DNA of 41,044 nucleotides from Pseudomonadota bacterium (GCA_018240405.1 JAFEFW010000008.1:1-41044); one strand, 5' to 3'; positions 14,907 through 24,920 are shown, counted from the stretch's first letter. Notes: generated from the letters alone by a model not told the origin. Translations and numbers: made by a program.

Positions 14907-14925
14907 CGGACCAATCGACGGTCCG
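14907..14925 (+). terminator. Stem-loop after the chromate transporter operon
   Basis: CGGACC (14907-14912) and GGTCCG (14920-14925) are perfect arms with a 7-base loop starting right after the stop codon. No T-run follows, so termination strength is uncertain. Confidence 0.4.
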
Positions 14926-15358
14926 CCCATCGCGTGGTTTGTCCGGGCGATTGGGAGCAATGGGATGGGCTGTCGTGTGCGCCAGGCCCGAGTGATTCAT
15001 TGCCCGAAGCCAAGACGCCAAGGAGTCAGGTGCGATCCAGAATCGACCATTTCGTCAAGGATCTTTAACGCCTGTGTGGCGTCGCCGCGCTTTGGCGGTT
15101 CCAGCCGCCCCGTCCAACGCGCCGCTCTCACGAGCCATGTACCACGGCCGCCCGGCATCTGGCGTTCAAGCGATTGCCCCATGCCAGCCACAATCGGTAA
15201 TTGAATTGGTGCGGACGCGAAGGCAGAGTGCCGATAGACAACGGGCCACGGGGACCCCCGTTGCCAGCGTTCCAGACGGAGTGGGTGTGCGACGTTTCCA
15301 AGTCTCGATCCGCGGCGCAACGCTTCGGGCCCCGCAACGCGACCGCGGGTCGTGACGT
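14926..15358. other. Non-coding stretch before the glycosyltransferase pair
   Basis: Nothing here is firmly supported as a gene. A minus-strand frame (14997-15320) contains KRGDATQALKILDEMVDSG, which looks slightly protein-like, but it has no ribosome site and no recognised family. The promoter of the first glycosyltransferase gene should lie in this stretch; no clear box pair was identified. Confidence 0.4.
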
Positions 15359-18300
15359 ATGGCCAAGCCCGCGCCGCAATATAACGAGGAAGCCGAAGCG
15401 CCGGTCATCGACGCGATCCGGATGTTCTTTGATGAGGCCTGGTATCTGGAGCGGTACCCCGACGTTGCCTCAACCGGCATGTTGCCGATACGGCACTTCA
15501 TCCGCCACGGCCTGCCGGAAAAGCGCGACCCGAACCCGTTCTTCGAAGGCGCATGGTATCTGGAACATTACCCGGATGTCGGCGCCAGCGGCATCCACCC
15601 GCTGCTGCACTACCTCGCGGTCGGGGTGTTCGAGAAGCGCAACCCGCATCCGCGCTTCGATGCCGAATGGTATATCGAGGAACATCCCGAGGCACGGGCG
15701 AACCCGCTCTATTTCCATCTTATGATCGGCCGCAAGCATGGCTATCTGACGGAAAAGCCGATCGACATTGCGGATTACCTGCCGTCGGCGCGACCGGCGC
15801 CGTCGCTGCCGCAACGGGTCTTCGTCGACGTAGTCATTCCAGCTTATCGCGGGCTGGCGGAGACGCAGCGCTGTATCGAATCCGTTCTTGCCGACAAGCA
15901 GCGGCCCATGGGACGGATCATTGTCATCGATGATTGTTCACCCGAACCGGAACTGGCGGCCTGGCTGCGGCATCTTGCCGATGACGGCCAGATCTACCTG
16001 ATCCGCAACGAACGTAACGCCGGCTTTGTCGTCTCGGTCAACCGTGGCATGGACGCCGCCGGCGAACATGATGTCGTGCTGCTGAACAGCGATACCGAAG
16101 TGCCGCAAGGCTGGCTGCTGCGCCTGATGGCCCAGGCCTATGCGCATCCGCGCATCGCCAGCGTCTCGCCTTTGTCCAACAACGCAACGATCTGCAGCTA
16201 TCCGGCCAATGCAGGCGGCCCGATCCCGTTCGGTGCAAGCCTGGCGCAGATGGACGGCATCTGCCGGACGATCAACGCCGGCCGCTTCATCGACCTGCCA
16301 ACCACCGTTGGCTACTGCATGTACATTCGCCGCCAGGCGCTGAAGGAAGTCGGCGGCTTCGATGCCGATCATTTCGGCCATGGCTATGGCGAAGAGAACG
16401 ATTTCTGCCTGCGCGCCTCAGCCAAGGGCTGGCAGCACCGTCTCGCGGCAGATGTCTTCGTTTACCACGTTGGTTCGGTCAGCTTTTCCGACCGGGCAAA
16501 GCGCCTGATGGACCGGGCGATGCAGTTGCTGCTGCAACGTTTTCCCGACTACCAGCGGATCGTCGCGAGTCACATCTTCCAGAACGATATCGGGCCGTGC
16601 CGTTTTGCGGTAACGGCGGCGCTGTTCCGCCAGTCCGGCCTGCCGGTCATCATGCATGTCTGCCACAACCTCGGCGGCGGCATCAAACGCCACATTGACA
16701 GTCTCGTCGAGCGCTTTACCGGCAAAGCCCATTTCCTTTTGCTCGGCGGCACTCATCGCGGCGCGACGCTGTCGGTGCCGGCGTTGCCGGGGCACCCGAC
16801 GCTGACTCTGCCGCCGCACCGGTTCGATGACCTCGTATCGCTGCTGCAATCCTTTGCCGTCTCGCGTTTCCACATCCACCATCTGCTCAGCGTCGATATG
16901 GACGTGTCGCGCCTGGCCCGTCGACTGGGTGTGCCATTCGACCTGACGGTTCACGACTATTACGCGATCTGCCCACAGATCAATTTCCTGCCGTTCCGCT
17001 TCAGCCACTACTGTGGCGAACCGGATATTGGCGACTGCAACACCTGCATCGCCAATCGCGACTCATCGGGTGCGCGCGACATCGTCTCCTGGCGGGCCGA
17101 GCGCGCCTGGCAGTTCATCGACGCCGATCGCATATTCTGCCCAAGCAATGATCTACTGCAGCGTCTGCAGCGGAGGGGGTTAGGGGATCGCGCTGTGCTG
17201 GCGCCGCATGAGGCGGTGTCGGCAGGGACCTGGCCCATCCAGCTGCCGAGGTTGGGCAAGAAGCTGCGCATCGCCATCATCGGCACCCTGGTGGACCACA
17301 AGGGCGCCCGGTCCGTCGCCGCCGCGGTCGAGGCCGCCGATCCAGCGCGGTTCGAATTCCACCTGATCGGCCATACCGACGGACCGTTTCCCAAGACCGC
17401 ACTGAAGCGGATGAAGGTGACGGGTAAGTACAAAGAACCTGAGCTGAATGCCCTGATCGCGGCGGCCGATCCACACGTCATCTGGTTTCCGATGTCCTGG
17501 CCCGAGACCTACAGCTACACGCTGAGTGCCGCGATCGCGCGTGGTTGCGCCATCGCCGCCAGCCGTATCGGGTCGTTTCCAGAACGTCTTGCCGGCCGTC
17601 CGTTTACCTGGCTGAGCGGTGTGCCGACGTCGACGCGAGCCTGGCTCGCGCTGTTCGAGGAAGTCCGCGCTGCCATCGCAACGGCTGGACCGCGGCCGGA
17701 GGTCCCGCCACGGCCGGCGGTGGAGGACTTCTACGCCGCGCACTATCTGCGTTCGTCTGGTAAGCCAAAGCGGTCCAGCCCGGCGCCGCGGCGGCCGCGC
17801 ATCATGGTCATTCCGGAACTGTACGAACCCTGGCACCCGACGCCGTGCGCCTCTGTCCGCCTGCTGCAGCCATTGAACCATCCCGACGTGATCGGCGACG
17901 CTGTCGTTCGGGTCACTGATCCAGGTAATGCGCTCGACTATGAAGCGGACGTCATCGTCACCCAGCGCGCCGCCCTGGGTAGCCAGGAAGCCATCAGGGC
18001 GCTCAGCCGCCACGCACGGCGGACCGGCGCGGCGCTGGTCGTCGATCTCGATGATGACCTGCTGAACATCCCGGCATCGCATCCAGACGCCAGGGCGCTG
18101 CGGCCGCGTGCCGCCGTGGTGGCCGCTTCGCTGGATGCGGCCGACTTTGTATGGGTGTCGACGCCGTCATTGGCCGAACTGGTCTCGCAACGACGGCCGG
18201 ATGCGCAGGTGATCGGCAATGCACTGGATGAGCGGCTGTGGAACCGGGCCGAGCGTCCGGGCCCGATTTATGACGAGCCGGTGCGCATCCTGGCGATGGG

Positions 18301-18856
18301 CACGCCAAGTCATGAGGCTGACTTCGACCTGATCCTTCCGGCGCTGCTCCGTCTAAAGGCAGAGTATCAGGACATGGTCGTCATCGACGTCCTCGGCATG
18401 ACCGGGCAAGCCCTGCCTGACGGCCTGAACCGCATCGGCCCGTCGATCCACGGCCGCCGGTCGTATCCCGCATTCGTTGACTGGCTGTGCTCCGTTCATC
18501 CCGGTTGGCATATCGGCCTCGCGCCGCTGCTCGATACGCCATTCAATCGCTGCAAATCGTCGCTCAAGGCGCTGGATTATGCGGCGCTGGGCACGGCGGT
18601 GCTGGCGTCGGACGTTCCGGTGTATCAAGGCTCGCTGGCAGACGGCGTCACCGGTGAGCTGGTGCCGAACGATCCGTACGCCTGGTACGCGCGCCTTGAC
18701 TGGCTGATGCGCCACCAGGCGGACCGTAGGCGGCTGACGCATGGGGTCCGGGAGGCGTTTCTGGCGCATGGCACGCTGGCCAGGCAGGCGGGTCTGCGCC
18801 GAGCGGCGTTGCAGCAGGCGATTGAGCGCGTGCGGCCGAAGGAGAATGCCGCCTGA
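15359..18856 (+). CDS. Multidomain glycosyltransferase A (repeats + GT2 + two GT4-like domains)
   Basis: The protein has 1165 residues. Residues 20-130 hold three copies of an FDxxWYLxxYPDV...HYxxxGxxExRxPxP repeat, found at the N-termini of some bacterial surface glycosyltransferases. Residues 154-375 form a GT2 (GT-A) domain with intact motifs: VVIPAYRG, IDDCS (Asp191-192), LNSDTEV (243-248) and GYGEENDFCLRA. Residues 430-775 are a first GT-B (GT4-like) domain with a Cys cluster (538, 552, 560, 563) and PETYSYTLSAAIARG. Residues 815-1150 are a second GT4-like domain with VVDLDDDLL and HIGLAPLLDTPFNRCKSSLK. It has no membrane helix. It probably adds several sugars in building a surface glycan. 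The ATG at 15359 lacks a clear ribosome site. Confidence 0.88.
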   Translation: MAKPAPQYNEEAEAPVIDAIRMFFDEAWYLERYPDVASTGMLPIRHFIRHGLPEKRDPNPFFEGAWYLEHYPDVGASGIHPLLHYLAVGVFEKRNPHPRFDAEWYIEEHPEARANPLYFHLMIGRKHGYLTEKPIDIADYLPSARPAPSLPQRVFVDVVIPAYRGLAETQRCIESVLADKQRPMGRIIVIDDCSPEPELAAWLRHLADDGQIYLIRNERNAGFVVSVNRGMDAAGEHDVVLLNSDTEVPQGWLLRLMAQAYAHPRIASVSPLSNNATICSYPANAGGPIPFGASLAQMDGICRTINAGRFIDLPTTVGYCMYIRRQALKEVGGFDADHFGHGYGEENDFCLRASAKGWQHRLAADVFVYHVGSVSFSDRAKRLMDRAMQLLLQRFPDYQRIVASHIFQNDIGPCRFAVTAALFRQSGLPVIMHVCHNLGGGIKRHIDSLVERFTGKAHFLLLGGTHRGATLSVPALPGHPTLTLPPHRFDDLVSLLQSFAVSRFHIHHLLSVDMDVSRLARRLGVPFDLTVHDYYAICPQINFLPFRFSHYCGEPDIGDCNTCIANRDSSGARDIVSWRAERAWQFIDADRIFCPSNDLLQRLQRRGLGDRAVLAPHEAVSAGTWPIQLPRLGKKLRIAIIGTLVDHKGARSVAAAVEAADPARFEFHLIGHTDGPFPKTALKRMKVTGKYKEPELNALIAAADPHVIWFPMSWPETYSYTLSAAIARGCAIAASRIGSFPERLAGRPFTWLSGVPTSTRAWLALFEEVRAAIATAGPRPEVPPRPAVEDFYAAHYLRSSGKPKRSSPAPRRPRIMVIPELYEPWHPTPCASVRLLQPLNHPDVIGDAVVRVTDPGNALDYEADVIVTQRAALGSQEAIRALSRHARRTGAALVVDLDDDLLNIPASHPDARALRPRAAVVAASLDAADFVWVSTPSLAELVSQRRPDAQVIGNALDERLWNRAERPGPIYDEPVRILAMGTPSHEADFDLILPALLRLKAEYQDMVVIDVLGMTGQALPDGLNRIGPSIHGRRSYPAFVDWLCSVHPGWHIGLAPLLDTPFNRCKSSLKALDYAALGTAVLASDVPVYQGSLADGVTGELVPNDPYAWYARLDWLMRHQADRRRLTHGVREAFLAHGTLARQAGLRRAALQQAIERVRPKENAA

Positions 18857-19124
18857 CTGACGCAACGACAGCGCTTGAATCGCTCCACCGCCATGACGAC
18901 GGAGAGGGCGAACCGCACACTCTCCCGCCCTGGCTAGCGAAGGCCGACCACCCACGTCTTGCGGCATCGATCGAGCGAACGTGGTTACCGTTCGGCTGTC
19001 GCCCTGGGGGGGCGGCCGATTCCGGCCAGGACGAAAAGCGTGCGCCGTCGTCCCCGCTGCTAGACCGGCTTCCGCCTGCAACGACACGGAAACCACCATC
19101 CATCCGGCTGCAAAGAGGCGGCTC

Positions 19125-22100
19125 ATGACGGTCCGCCCCCGCAAGGCGCCGCCCGCGGCGGCGCAATCCATACCGGAAGACCTCCGCCGCCTCGTCCGCC
19201 AACTGGTCGACCCCAACTGGTACCTGAAAGCCTACCCGGACGTCGCGCAATTCAAAGGCACGCCGGTGACGCATTTTACCCGCCACGGGCTGAGCGACCT
19301 GCGTGATCCCAATTGCTGGTTTGACGGCGCCTGGTACCTGGCCGCAAACCCCGATGTCGAACCGACCGGTGCCATTCCGCTGACGCATTATCTCCGCTTC
19401 GGGGTTCCCGAACTGCGCGATCCCGGCCCGGACTTCGACGCCACATTCTACACCGAGATGCATCCGGAAGCGGCCGCAAACCCGCTGCTGTTTCATCACC
19501 GGACCGGCCATCAGCGCGGCTACGCCACCGAATGGCGCGTCACCGCGGACGACTACCAGCCGTCGCAGCGTGCCAGGCTGGTGCCGCCGCGCGCCGCCGT
19601 CGCCGATGTCATCCTGCTGGGCGACGGCAGTCCCGACCGGCTGCGTCGCTGTCTGGAGCGTGTGCGGGCCGGCGGCGGAGCGCATCTCGGGCGGGTGTTC
19701 GTTCCCATCGGCCTGCACGACAAGCGCGACACCCCGCCGTGGCTGCGTGTGCAGGAAGCGGAGGGCCTGGTCACGTCGATCCGACGGCCACGCCGGGGCG
19801 GCGAGGCAGCACTGATCGAAGCCGCAATCAAGGCCGCCGGCGACCACGACATCGTGCTGCTGAACACCGCGGTCGACGTACCGGAGGACTGGCTGACGCG
19901 TCTCGCCGCACAGGCTTACGCCGATCGGCGTGTAGCCAGCGTATCGCCATTCTCCGATGCCGCCGGCTGGAGCGGATTCCCGTCAAGGGACGGTGGGGCG
20001 CTGTTGTTTGGATTGCCGGCGGAGGCGATCGACCAGGCCTGCCGCACGCTGAACACCGCCCGCGCCGCTGTCGTCCCAGTGCTGGATAAGGCCTGCGCCT
20101 ATGTCCGGCGTGACCTGCTGCGAACCATCGGGCCGCCCGGCGGGCGTGGCTTCGCGGAGGACGACTGGCCTATCGAGTTCAGCCTGCGCGCTGCCCGCGC
20201 CGGCTGGCAGAACCGGGTCGCCTGCGACATGTTCGTGCGCAGCGCCGATGCCGCCCGAGGCTTTCCCACTGCCCGCGATTCCGCCAGCCTCTGCCGGCTC
20301 TATCCCGACTATCCATCCCGTCTCCTCAGCCACCAGCGGCGGGACCGCGCTGGTCCGTTCCGCTTCGCCGTCGTTGCCTCGCTGCTGGTCGAGCAGAAGC
20401 TGCCGGTCATTGCCATGGTGACGCACCTGATGGGCGGCGGCGTGCGCTCGCACATGGAAACCATCGCGGCCCGCATCCAGGGCAAGGCACAGGTGGTGTT
20501 CGTCGAAGGCTGGGTCACCGAACGCGCCGGCCGGCCGGTCACCGACATGCGCCTGTCGCTGCCGATCGGGCGCAGCGGGCACATTGTCAGTCTTGCGGCG
20601 GATCAGGTCGATGAGGCCGTCGCCATGCTGCGCCGGCTCAACGTGTCGCGCGTGCACATCCACCACCTGTTGTGGTTCGAGTTCGACACGCGTGCCATGG
20701 TGCGACGCCTGGGCGTACCGCTCGACGTCACCGTGCACGACAACTACGCGATCTGCACGCAGCTCAACATGTTGCCGCAGGCGACCAGCTTTTATTGCGG
20801 CGGCCCCGACATCGCCACCTGCAACGCCTGCATCGCCATCAGCCCCAGTGCCAACCAGGCGCGCGATATCCTGTCCTGGCGGCTGCGCTATGCCTGGCAG
20901 TTTGCTGAAGCCGACAGGATCTTCTGTCCCAGCCAGGACATGAAGCAGCGCCTGATGCGCTACGGGCTGGCAGAGCACGCGTTGGTGGTGCCGCATGAAC
21001 CCGTTGCGGCCTCCGACTGGTCGCTCGTCCTCCCTACGCTCGCCAAGGGCCCGCTGCGTGTTGTGCTGCTCGGCCAACTCGCCAACCACAAGGGTTCACG
21101 CATCGTTGCACCGGTGGTGGAAACTGCCGCCCCCGGCACGCTGCAGGTCCATTGCATCGGAGAGATAGAAGCGACCTTCCCGCCGCAGGCTGCGTCGCTG
21201 CTGACATCCTCGGGCCGCTACCAGGAGCAGGAGCTGCCGGACCTGATCCGGCAGGCGAAGCCGCATGTGATCTGGCTGCCGTCGGTTGCTCCCGAAAGCT
21301 ACAGCTACACACTCAGCGCCGCGATCGAGGCTGGCCTGCCGATCGTCGCCACCCGCTTCGGCGCGTTTCCGGAACGGCTGGAGGGGCGTCCCTTCACCTG
21401 GCTGGTGGAGCACGACGCGCCGGTGGCGACCTGGCTCGACACCTTCCGGCAGGTGCGTGCGGCGTTGGAACGGCCGCCGGCGAAACTGCCACGTGTCGCG
21501 CGGACGCCGGTTGCCGATTTCTATGCGGAGCAGTATCTCGTTGCGGACCCGGTGCCACGGCTGCCCCATATCAATCGCGGCGCGAAGCCGGTGGTGTCGG
21601 TGGTGGCCGAACGTTTCGACAGCGGCCACCTGTCGCCCTGCGCGTTCATCCGTCTGCTGCAACCGCTGACACATCCAGAAATCGGCGGCGACTTCGCCAT
21701 GGTCCTTGACGACGCCGAGAGCGTGCTGGGGCGGCAGGCCGATATCATCGTTACCCAGCGCCACGCCATACCCGATCGCGCGGCGGCGGACGCGCTGGCC
21801 GCGCAGGCCAGGCGGGTTGGCGCAAGCCTGGTCTACGACCTGGACGATGACCTGCTGACGGTGCCGCCGTCGCATCCCGACGCCACCACGCTGCGCCCCA
21901 AAGCCCGCGTGGTCCGGCACATGCTGGAGCAGGCCGATCGTGTGTCGGTTGCGTCAACCGGGCTGATGCAGCGCCTGGCGACAATCCGTCACGACGCGGT
22001 GCTGGTTCCCAACGGCCTCGATGAGCGCATCTGGGCCTACGGACCGACGCCACCCCGCTGGCAGCCCTGGCCGTTGCGCATCCTGTGCATGGGCAGCACG

Positions 22101-22676
22101 ACGCATGAGCGTGATCTCGCACTGATCCTGCCGGCCCTGGAACGCCTGGCCGCCGAGTGCCAGGACCGCGTGGTGATCGACATCATCGGTATGACGCCAG
22201 TGTTCAAGCTGCCGGATTTCGTCCGCCGCATCGTGCCGCCGTTCTTCGCCACGCAGTCCTATCCGGCGTTCGTGCACTGGATCAACGCGATCACACCGGG
22301 GTGGCATATCGGCCTGGCGCCGCTGGCGGATACCGGTTTCAACCGCTGTAAGTCGCCGATCAAGGCGATGGACTATGCCGCACTCGGCTTGGCCGTGCTG
22401 GCGTCCGACGTGCCGGCCTATCGCGGCTCACTGGCGGATGGCGAGGTCGGACAGCTTGTGCCGAACGACCCGAACGCTTGGCTGGATGCGCTGTCCTGGC
22501 TGGTGCGTGACCAGGTGCAGTGGCGCGACTACGTGCTGCGGTCGCGTCAGGCCTTCCTCGCTCAGGCCAGCCTGACGAGCCAGGCCACGACACGGCGGGC
22601 GAACTGGCTGGCACTCCTGGATGAGCATGCCGGGATACCAGCCGGACCGGCTTGCGGCGAGGCCTCGCGTCGCTAA
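19125..22676 (+). CDS. Multidomain glycosyltransferase B, paralogue with degenerate GT2 domain
   Basis: The 1183-residue protein is collinear with its upstream neighbour: the same N-terminal WYL/PDV repeats (30-135), GT2-like region (160-375), GT4-like domain with the same C-x13-C-x7-C-x2-C cluster and PESYSYTLSAAIEAG, and a second GT4-like domain with VYDLDDDLL and HIGLAPLADTGFNRCKSPIK. In the GT2 region the acidic motifs have changed: IDDCS is now PIGLHD (194-199) and LNSDTEV is now LNTAVDV (246-252). Only the later GFAEDD block survives. That domain is probably inactive or structural. GAGG six bases before ATG 19125 fixes the start. The gap of 268 bases after gene A holds no other gene. 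The pair looks like a tandem duplication. Confidence 0.88.
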   Translation: MTVRPRKAPPAAAQSIPEDLRRLVRQLVDPNWYLKAYPDVAQFKGTPVTHFTRHGLSDLRDPNCWFDGAWYLAANPDVEPTGAIPLTHYLRFGVPELRDPGPDFDATFYTEMHPEAAANPLLFHHRTGHQRGYATEWRVTADDYQPSQRARLVPPRAAVADVILLGDGSPDRLRRCLERVRAGGGAHLGRVFVPIGLHDKRDTPPWLRVQEAEGLVTSIRRPRRGGEAALIEAAIKAAGDHDIVLLNTAVDVPEDWLTRLAAQAYADRRVASVSPFSDAAGWSGFPSRDGGALLFGLPAEAIDQACRTLNTARAAVVPVLDKACAYVRRDLLRTIGPPGGRGFAEDDWPIEFSLRAARAGWQNRVACDMFVRSADAARGFPTARDSASLCRLYPDYPSRLLSHQRRDRAGPFRFAVVASLLVEQKLPVIAMVTHLMGGGVRSHMETIAARIQGKAQVVFVEGWVTERAGRPVTDMRLSLPIGRSGHIVSLAADQVDEAVAMLRRLNVSRVHIHHLLWFEFDTRAMVRRLGVPLDVTVHDNYAICTQLNMLPQATSFYCGGPDIATCNACIAISPSANQARDILSWRLRYAWQFAEADRIFCPSQDMKQRLMRYGLAEHALVVPHEPVAASDWSLVLPTLAKGPLRVVLLGQLANHKGSRIVAPVVETAAPGTLQVHCIGEIEATFPPQAASLLTSSGRYQEQELPDLIRQAKPHVIWLPSVAPESYSYTLSAAIEAGLPIVATRFGAFPERLEGRPFTWLVEHDAPVATWLDTFRQVRAALERPPAKLPRVARTPVADFYAEQYLVADPVPRLPHINRGAKPVVSVVAERFDSGHLSPCAFIRLLQPLTHPEIGGDFAMVLDDAESVLGRQADIIVTQRHAIPDRAAADALAAQARRVGASLVYDLDDDLLTVPPSHPDATTLRPKARVVRHMLEQADRVSVASTGLMQRLATIRHDAVLVPNGLDERIWAYGPTPPRWQPWPLRILCMGSTTHERDLALILPALERLAAECQDRVVIDIIGMTPVFKLPDFVRRIVPPFFATQSYPAFVHWINAITPGWHIGLAPLADTGFNRCKSPIKAMDYAALGLAVLASDVPAYRGSLADGEVGQLVPNDPNAWLDALSWLVRDQVQWRDYVLRSRQAFLAQASLTSQATTRRANWLALLDEHAGIPAGPACGEASRR

Positions 22677-22686
22677 GTATTTGAGC

Positions 22687-23508
22687 ATGCCAAAGCTCGC
22701 CGCACTTTCCGACCGGGGCGTCGTCCGTATCACTGGAGAGGATCGGGGAGTCTTCCTCCAGGGCCTCGTCTCCAACGATGTCGAGGCCGTGGCGCCGGGG
22801 CAGGCAGTGTGGGCGGCCTTGCTCACCCCGCAGGGCAAATGGCTGGCCGATTTTTTCGTGCTGACCGACGGCGAGGCACTGCTGCTGGACGCCGAACGAG
22901 CGCAGGTACCGATGCTGGTGCAGCGCCTGTCCCGCTACCGCCTGCGCATGAAAGTGGCGCTGGCGCCTGATGAGAGTATGCAGGTGTATGTCGGCTGGGA
23001 CGGCGCGCCCGACGCGGGAGGCGTCATCGCTCCGGATCCGCGTTTGGATGGCTTCGCCTGGCGCATCCTGACAACGTCCGCCTTATCGGTGAACGCTACC
23101 GCCGCCGATTGGGACCGCCACCGCCTGGCGCATGGTATCCCGGATGGCTCCCGCGACCTGGAGAGCGACAAGACCGTGCTGCTGGAGGCCGGCTTCGACG
23201 AACTTAACGGCGTGTCCTGGACCAAGGGTTGCTACATGGGCCAGGAACTGACCGCTCGGACACGGTATCGTGGCCTGCTGAAGCGCCGGGTCGTGCCGGT
23301 TGAGATCGACGGCAAGCTGCCCGCGCCTGGGACGCCGGTGTTCCGCGATGGCGCCGAAATTGGCACAATGCGTTCCGGCCTCGACCACACCGGGTTGGCG
23401 GTGCTGCGACTTGACAGCCTGGACGCCAACCTGACCTGCGGCGAGGCGCGGCTCACTCCGCGTATTCCCACTTGGATGCGCCTGCCGGAGAGTTCCAAGG
23501 CCGGTTGA
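22687..23508 (+). CDS. ygfZ: YgfZ/GcvT-domain folate-binding protein
   Basis: The 273-residue protein belongs to the YgfZ/CAF17 family, which uses folate to help build or repair certain Fe-S enzymes. The diagnostic motif KGCYMGQELTART is present, and the N-terminal GcvT-like fold reads ITGEDRGVFLQGLVSNDV. ATG 22687 lies 10 bases after the glycosyltransferase stop. Other in-frame ATGs upstream lie inside that gene and lack the family sequence. It converges with the cytochrome c gene, leaving 7 bases between the stops. Confidence 0.92.
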   Translation: MPKLAALSDRGVVRITGEDRGVFLQGLVSNDVEAVAPGQAVWAALLTPQGKWLADFFVLTDGEALLLDAERAQVPMLVQRLSRYRLRMKVALAPDESMQVYVGWDGAPDAGGVIAPDPRLDGFAWRILTTSALSVNATAADWDRHRLAHGIPDGSRDLESDKTVLLEAGFDELNGVSWTKGCYMGQELTARTRYRGLLKRRVVPVEIDGKLPAPGTPVFRDGAEIGTMRSGLDHTGLAVLRLDSLDANLTCGEARLTPRIPTWMRLPESSKAG

Positions 23509-23515
23509 GGCTTGG

Positions 23516-24433
23516 TCACTCGTCGGTGCTGTGACGCCGTGGCAAGGACAGCAGGTAGGTCGCAATCGCACGACGATCACTATCCGGCAATGCCGACAGA
23601 TTGGTCACCACGTCGGCCATGGTCGAGCCGATCTGCCGCTGCTCCGGCGTCCGTCCCGAATGCAGTGCTTCTGCTATGTCGTCCCGTGTCCATCGGCCGA
23701 TGCCGGTGGGGGTGATATTCGGCACGTAGCCGACGCCCGACTGATCGCTGCCGCCGGCGAAACGGGTGCCATGCCTGATAGACTGCGCCAGGTTGCGCGC
23801 CGAGTGGCATTCGGCGCAGTGGCCGACGCCCTCGGCCAGATAGCGTCCCCGGTTCCAGGCCGGATCACGCGCCGGATCGTCCTCAATCACTGTCTGATCC
23901 AGAAACAGCAGCTTCCAGCCGCCGATCAGCCGGCGGATGGTAAAGGGGAACGGCAGATCATGCGCCGGCGCGTGGCCTTTCACCGGCGGCAGCGTGCGCA
24001 GATACGCCATCAGGTCCTTGACGTCGCTCAGGCGCATATGGGCGTAGCTGGTGTAGGGGAACGCCGGGTAGTAATGCTGGCGGTCGGGCGATATGCCGGC
24101 AAGCAGTGCGTTAGCCAGGTCAATGGTACGCCAGCGCCCAATGCCGTCCTCGGAATCCGGGGAGATATTGGGAGGGTGGAACGTCCCCAGGGGCGAGGGC
24201 AGGTCCATCCCTCCACCCAGGCGCAACCGATCGGCTTGGCCGGGCGAGGCATGGCAGGACGAGCAGTCGCCGGCGGCAAAGATCAACCGACCACGCGCCG
24301 GATCGCCTCCGCGTTCCAGGTCAGCGGCAGCTGCGTCCGGAATCCGAGGGCGCGCCGTTGTTGCCAACCAGCCGCCGGCCCCGGCCGCCACCACGACGAT
24401 CCAGGCGGGGAGTAGCCAGCACCAGGCTCTCAT
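23516..24433 (-). CDS. Membrane-anchored diheme cytochrome c
   Basis: The 305-residue protein has an N-terminal hydrophobic anchor (about 4-24) and two class I cytochrome c domains. The haem sites are CSSCH (57-61) and CAECH (205-209). Likely axial methionines lie in HMRLSD and STMADV. The arrangement, including AGISPDRQHYYPAFPYTSYA, is typical of cytochrome subunits that take electrons from periplasmic alcohol or aldehyde dehydrogenases, whose three-haem versions have one more domain. No dehydrogenase gene is adjacent. The start is set at the ATG directly before the signal anchor; no clear ribosome site is seen. Confidence 0.9.
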   Translation of the reverse strand: MRAWCWLLPAWIVVVAAGAGGWLATTARPRIPDAAAADLERGGDPARGRLIFAAGDCSSCHASPGQADRLRLGGGMDLPSPLGTFHPPNISPDSEDGIGRWRTIDLANALLAGISPDRQHYYPAFPYTSYAHMRLSDVKDLMAYLRTLPPVKGHAPAHDLPFPFTIRRLIGGWKLLFLDQTVIEDDPARDPAWNRGRYLAEGVGHCAECHSARNLAQSIRHGTRFAGGSDQSGVGYVPNITPTGIGRWTRDDIAEALHSGRTPEQRQIGSTMADVVTNLSALPDSDRRAIATYLLSLPRRHSTDE

Positions 24434-24920
24434 GGCCCGACCAATGCGCCGCGGGCGGGTCGGCGCCGGCCGGCACGGCCGAGTGTCATTCGGTGTCGAC
24501 CGCCAGCGCAACGACGCATGAAACCGATATGGCCGGCGCCGGCCGGCCACCCACGCCGCTCGCTAAGACTCAGGTCCGGCGGCCTGCTGCGCACCGTAGG
24601 TCGAATGTCGGCAGCCCTCGTAAACAATGATGGGACGGAGGCGGTGCCGATCATGCCAAGAAGCGCGTCAATGGACTCGCGCCCGCCGCGGCGCCGGCGA
24701 GGCCGCGCCCACGCTTGCCAGGCACCGGCGGTAACACGCCGGTCCCCCCTCCGACAGGCGACGATGACGGCAAAAGGGACAGCCGATATTGCAGGCATGT
24801 GCGGATAACGGTCCCGGCCGCGCCCGGTTGGCCTTGGGCCGCCGACCTGTCGATCTTGTGCCAGGCGCCACCATTTTCCTTCCGCTCGCGCACCGCGAGC
24901 GGTATCAGCGGCGAATAACG
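24434..24920. other. Divergent intergenic region, cytochrome c / ABC transporter
   Basis: This 487-base stretch lies between divergent genes. Open frames here are Arg/Pro-rich in the manner of antisense GC-rich frames and show no family. Promoters for both flanking genes should lie here, but I could not pick out convincing boxes. Confidence 0.4.

Noticed and set aside
14997-15320. Minus-strand frame containing KRGDATQALKILDEMVDSG
   Set aside because: No ribosome site, no family recognised and no partner gene; kept only as a remark in the non-coding entry.
19983-21089. Long minus-strand frames inside the glycosyltransferase genes
   Set aside because: They are antisense shadows in GC-rich coding DNA with His/Arg/Gln-rich translation and no family match.
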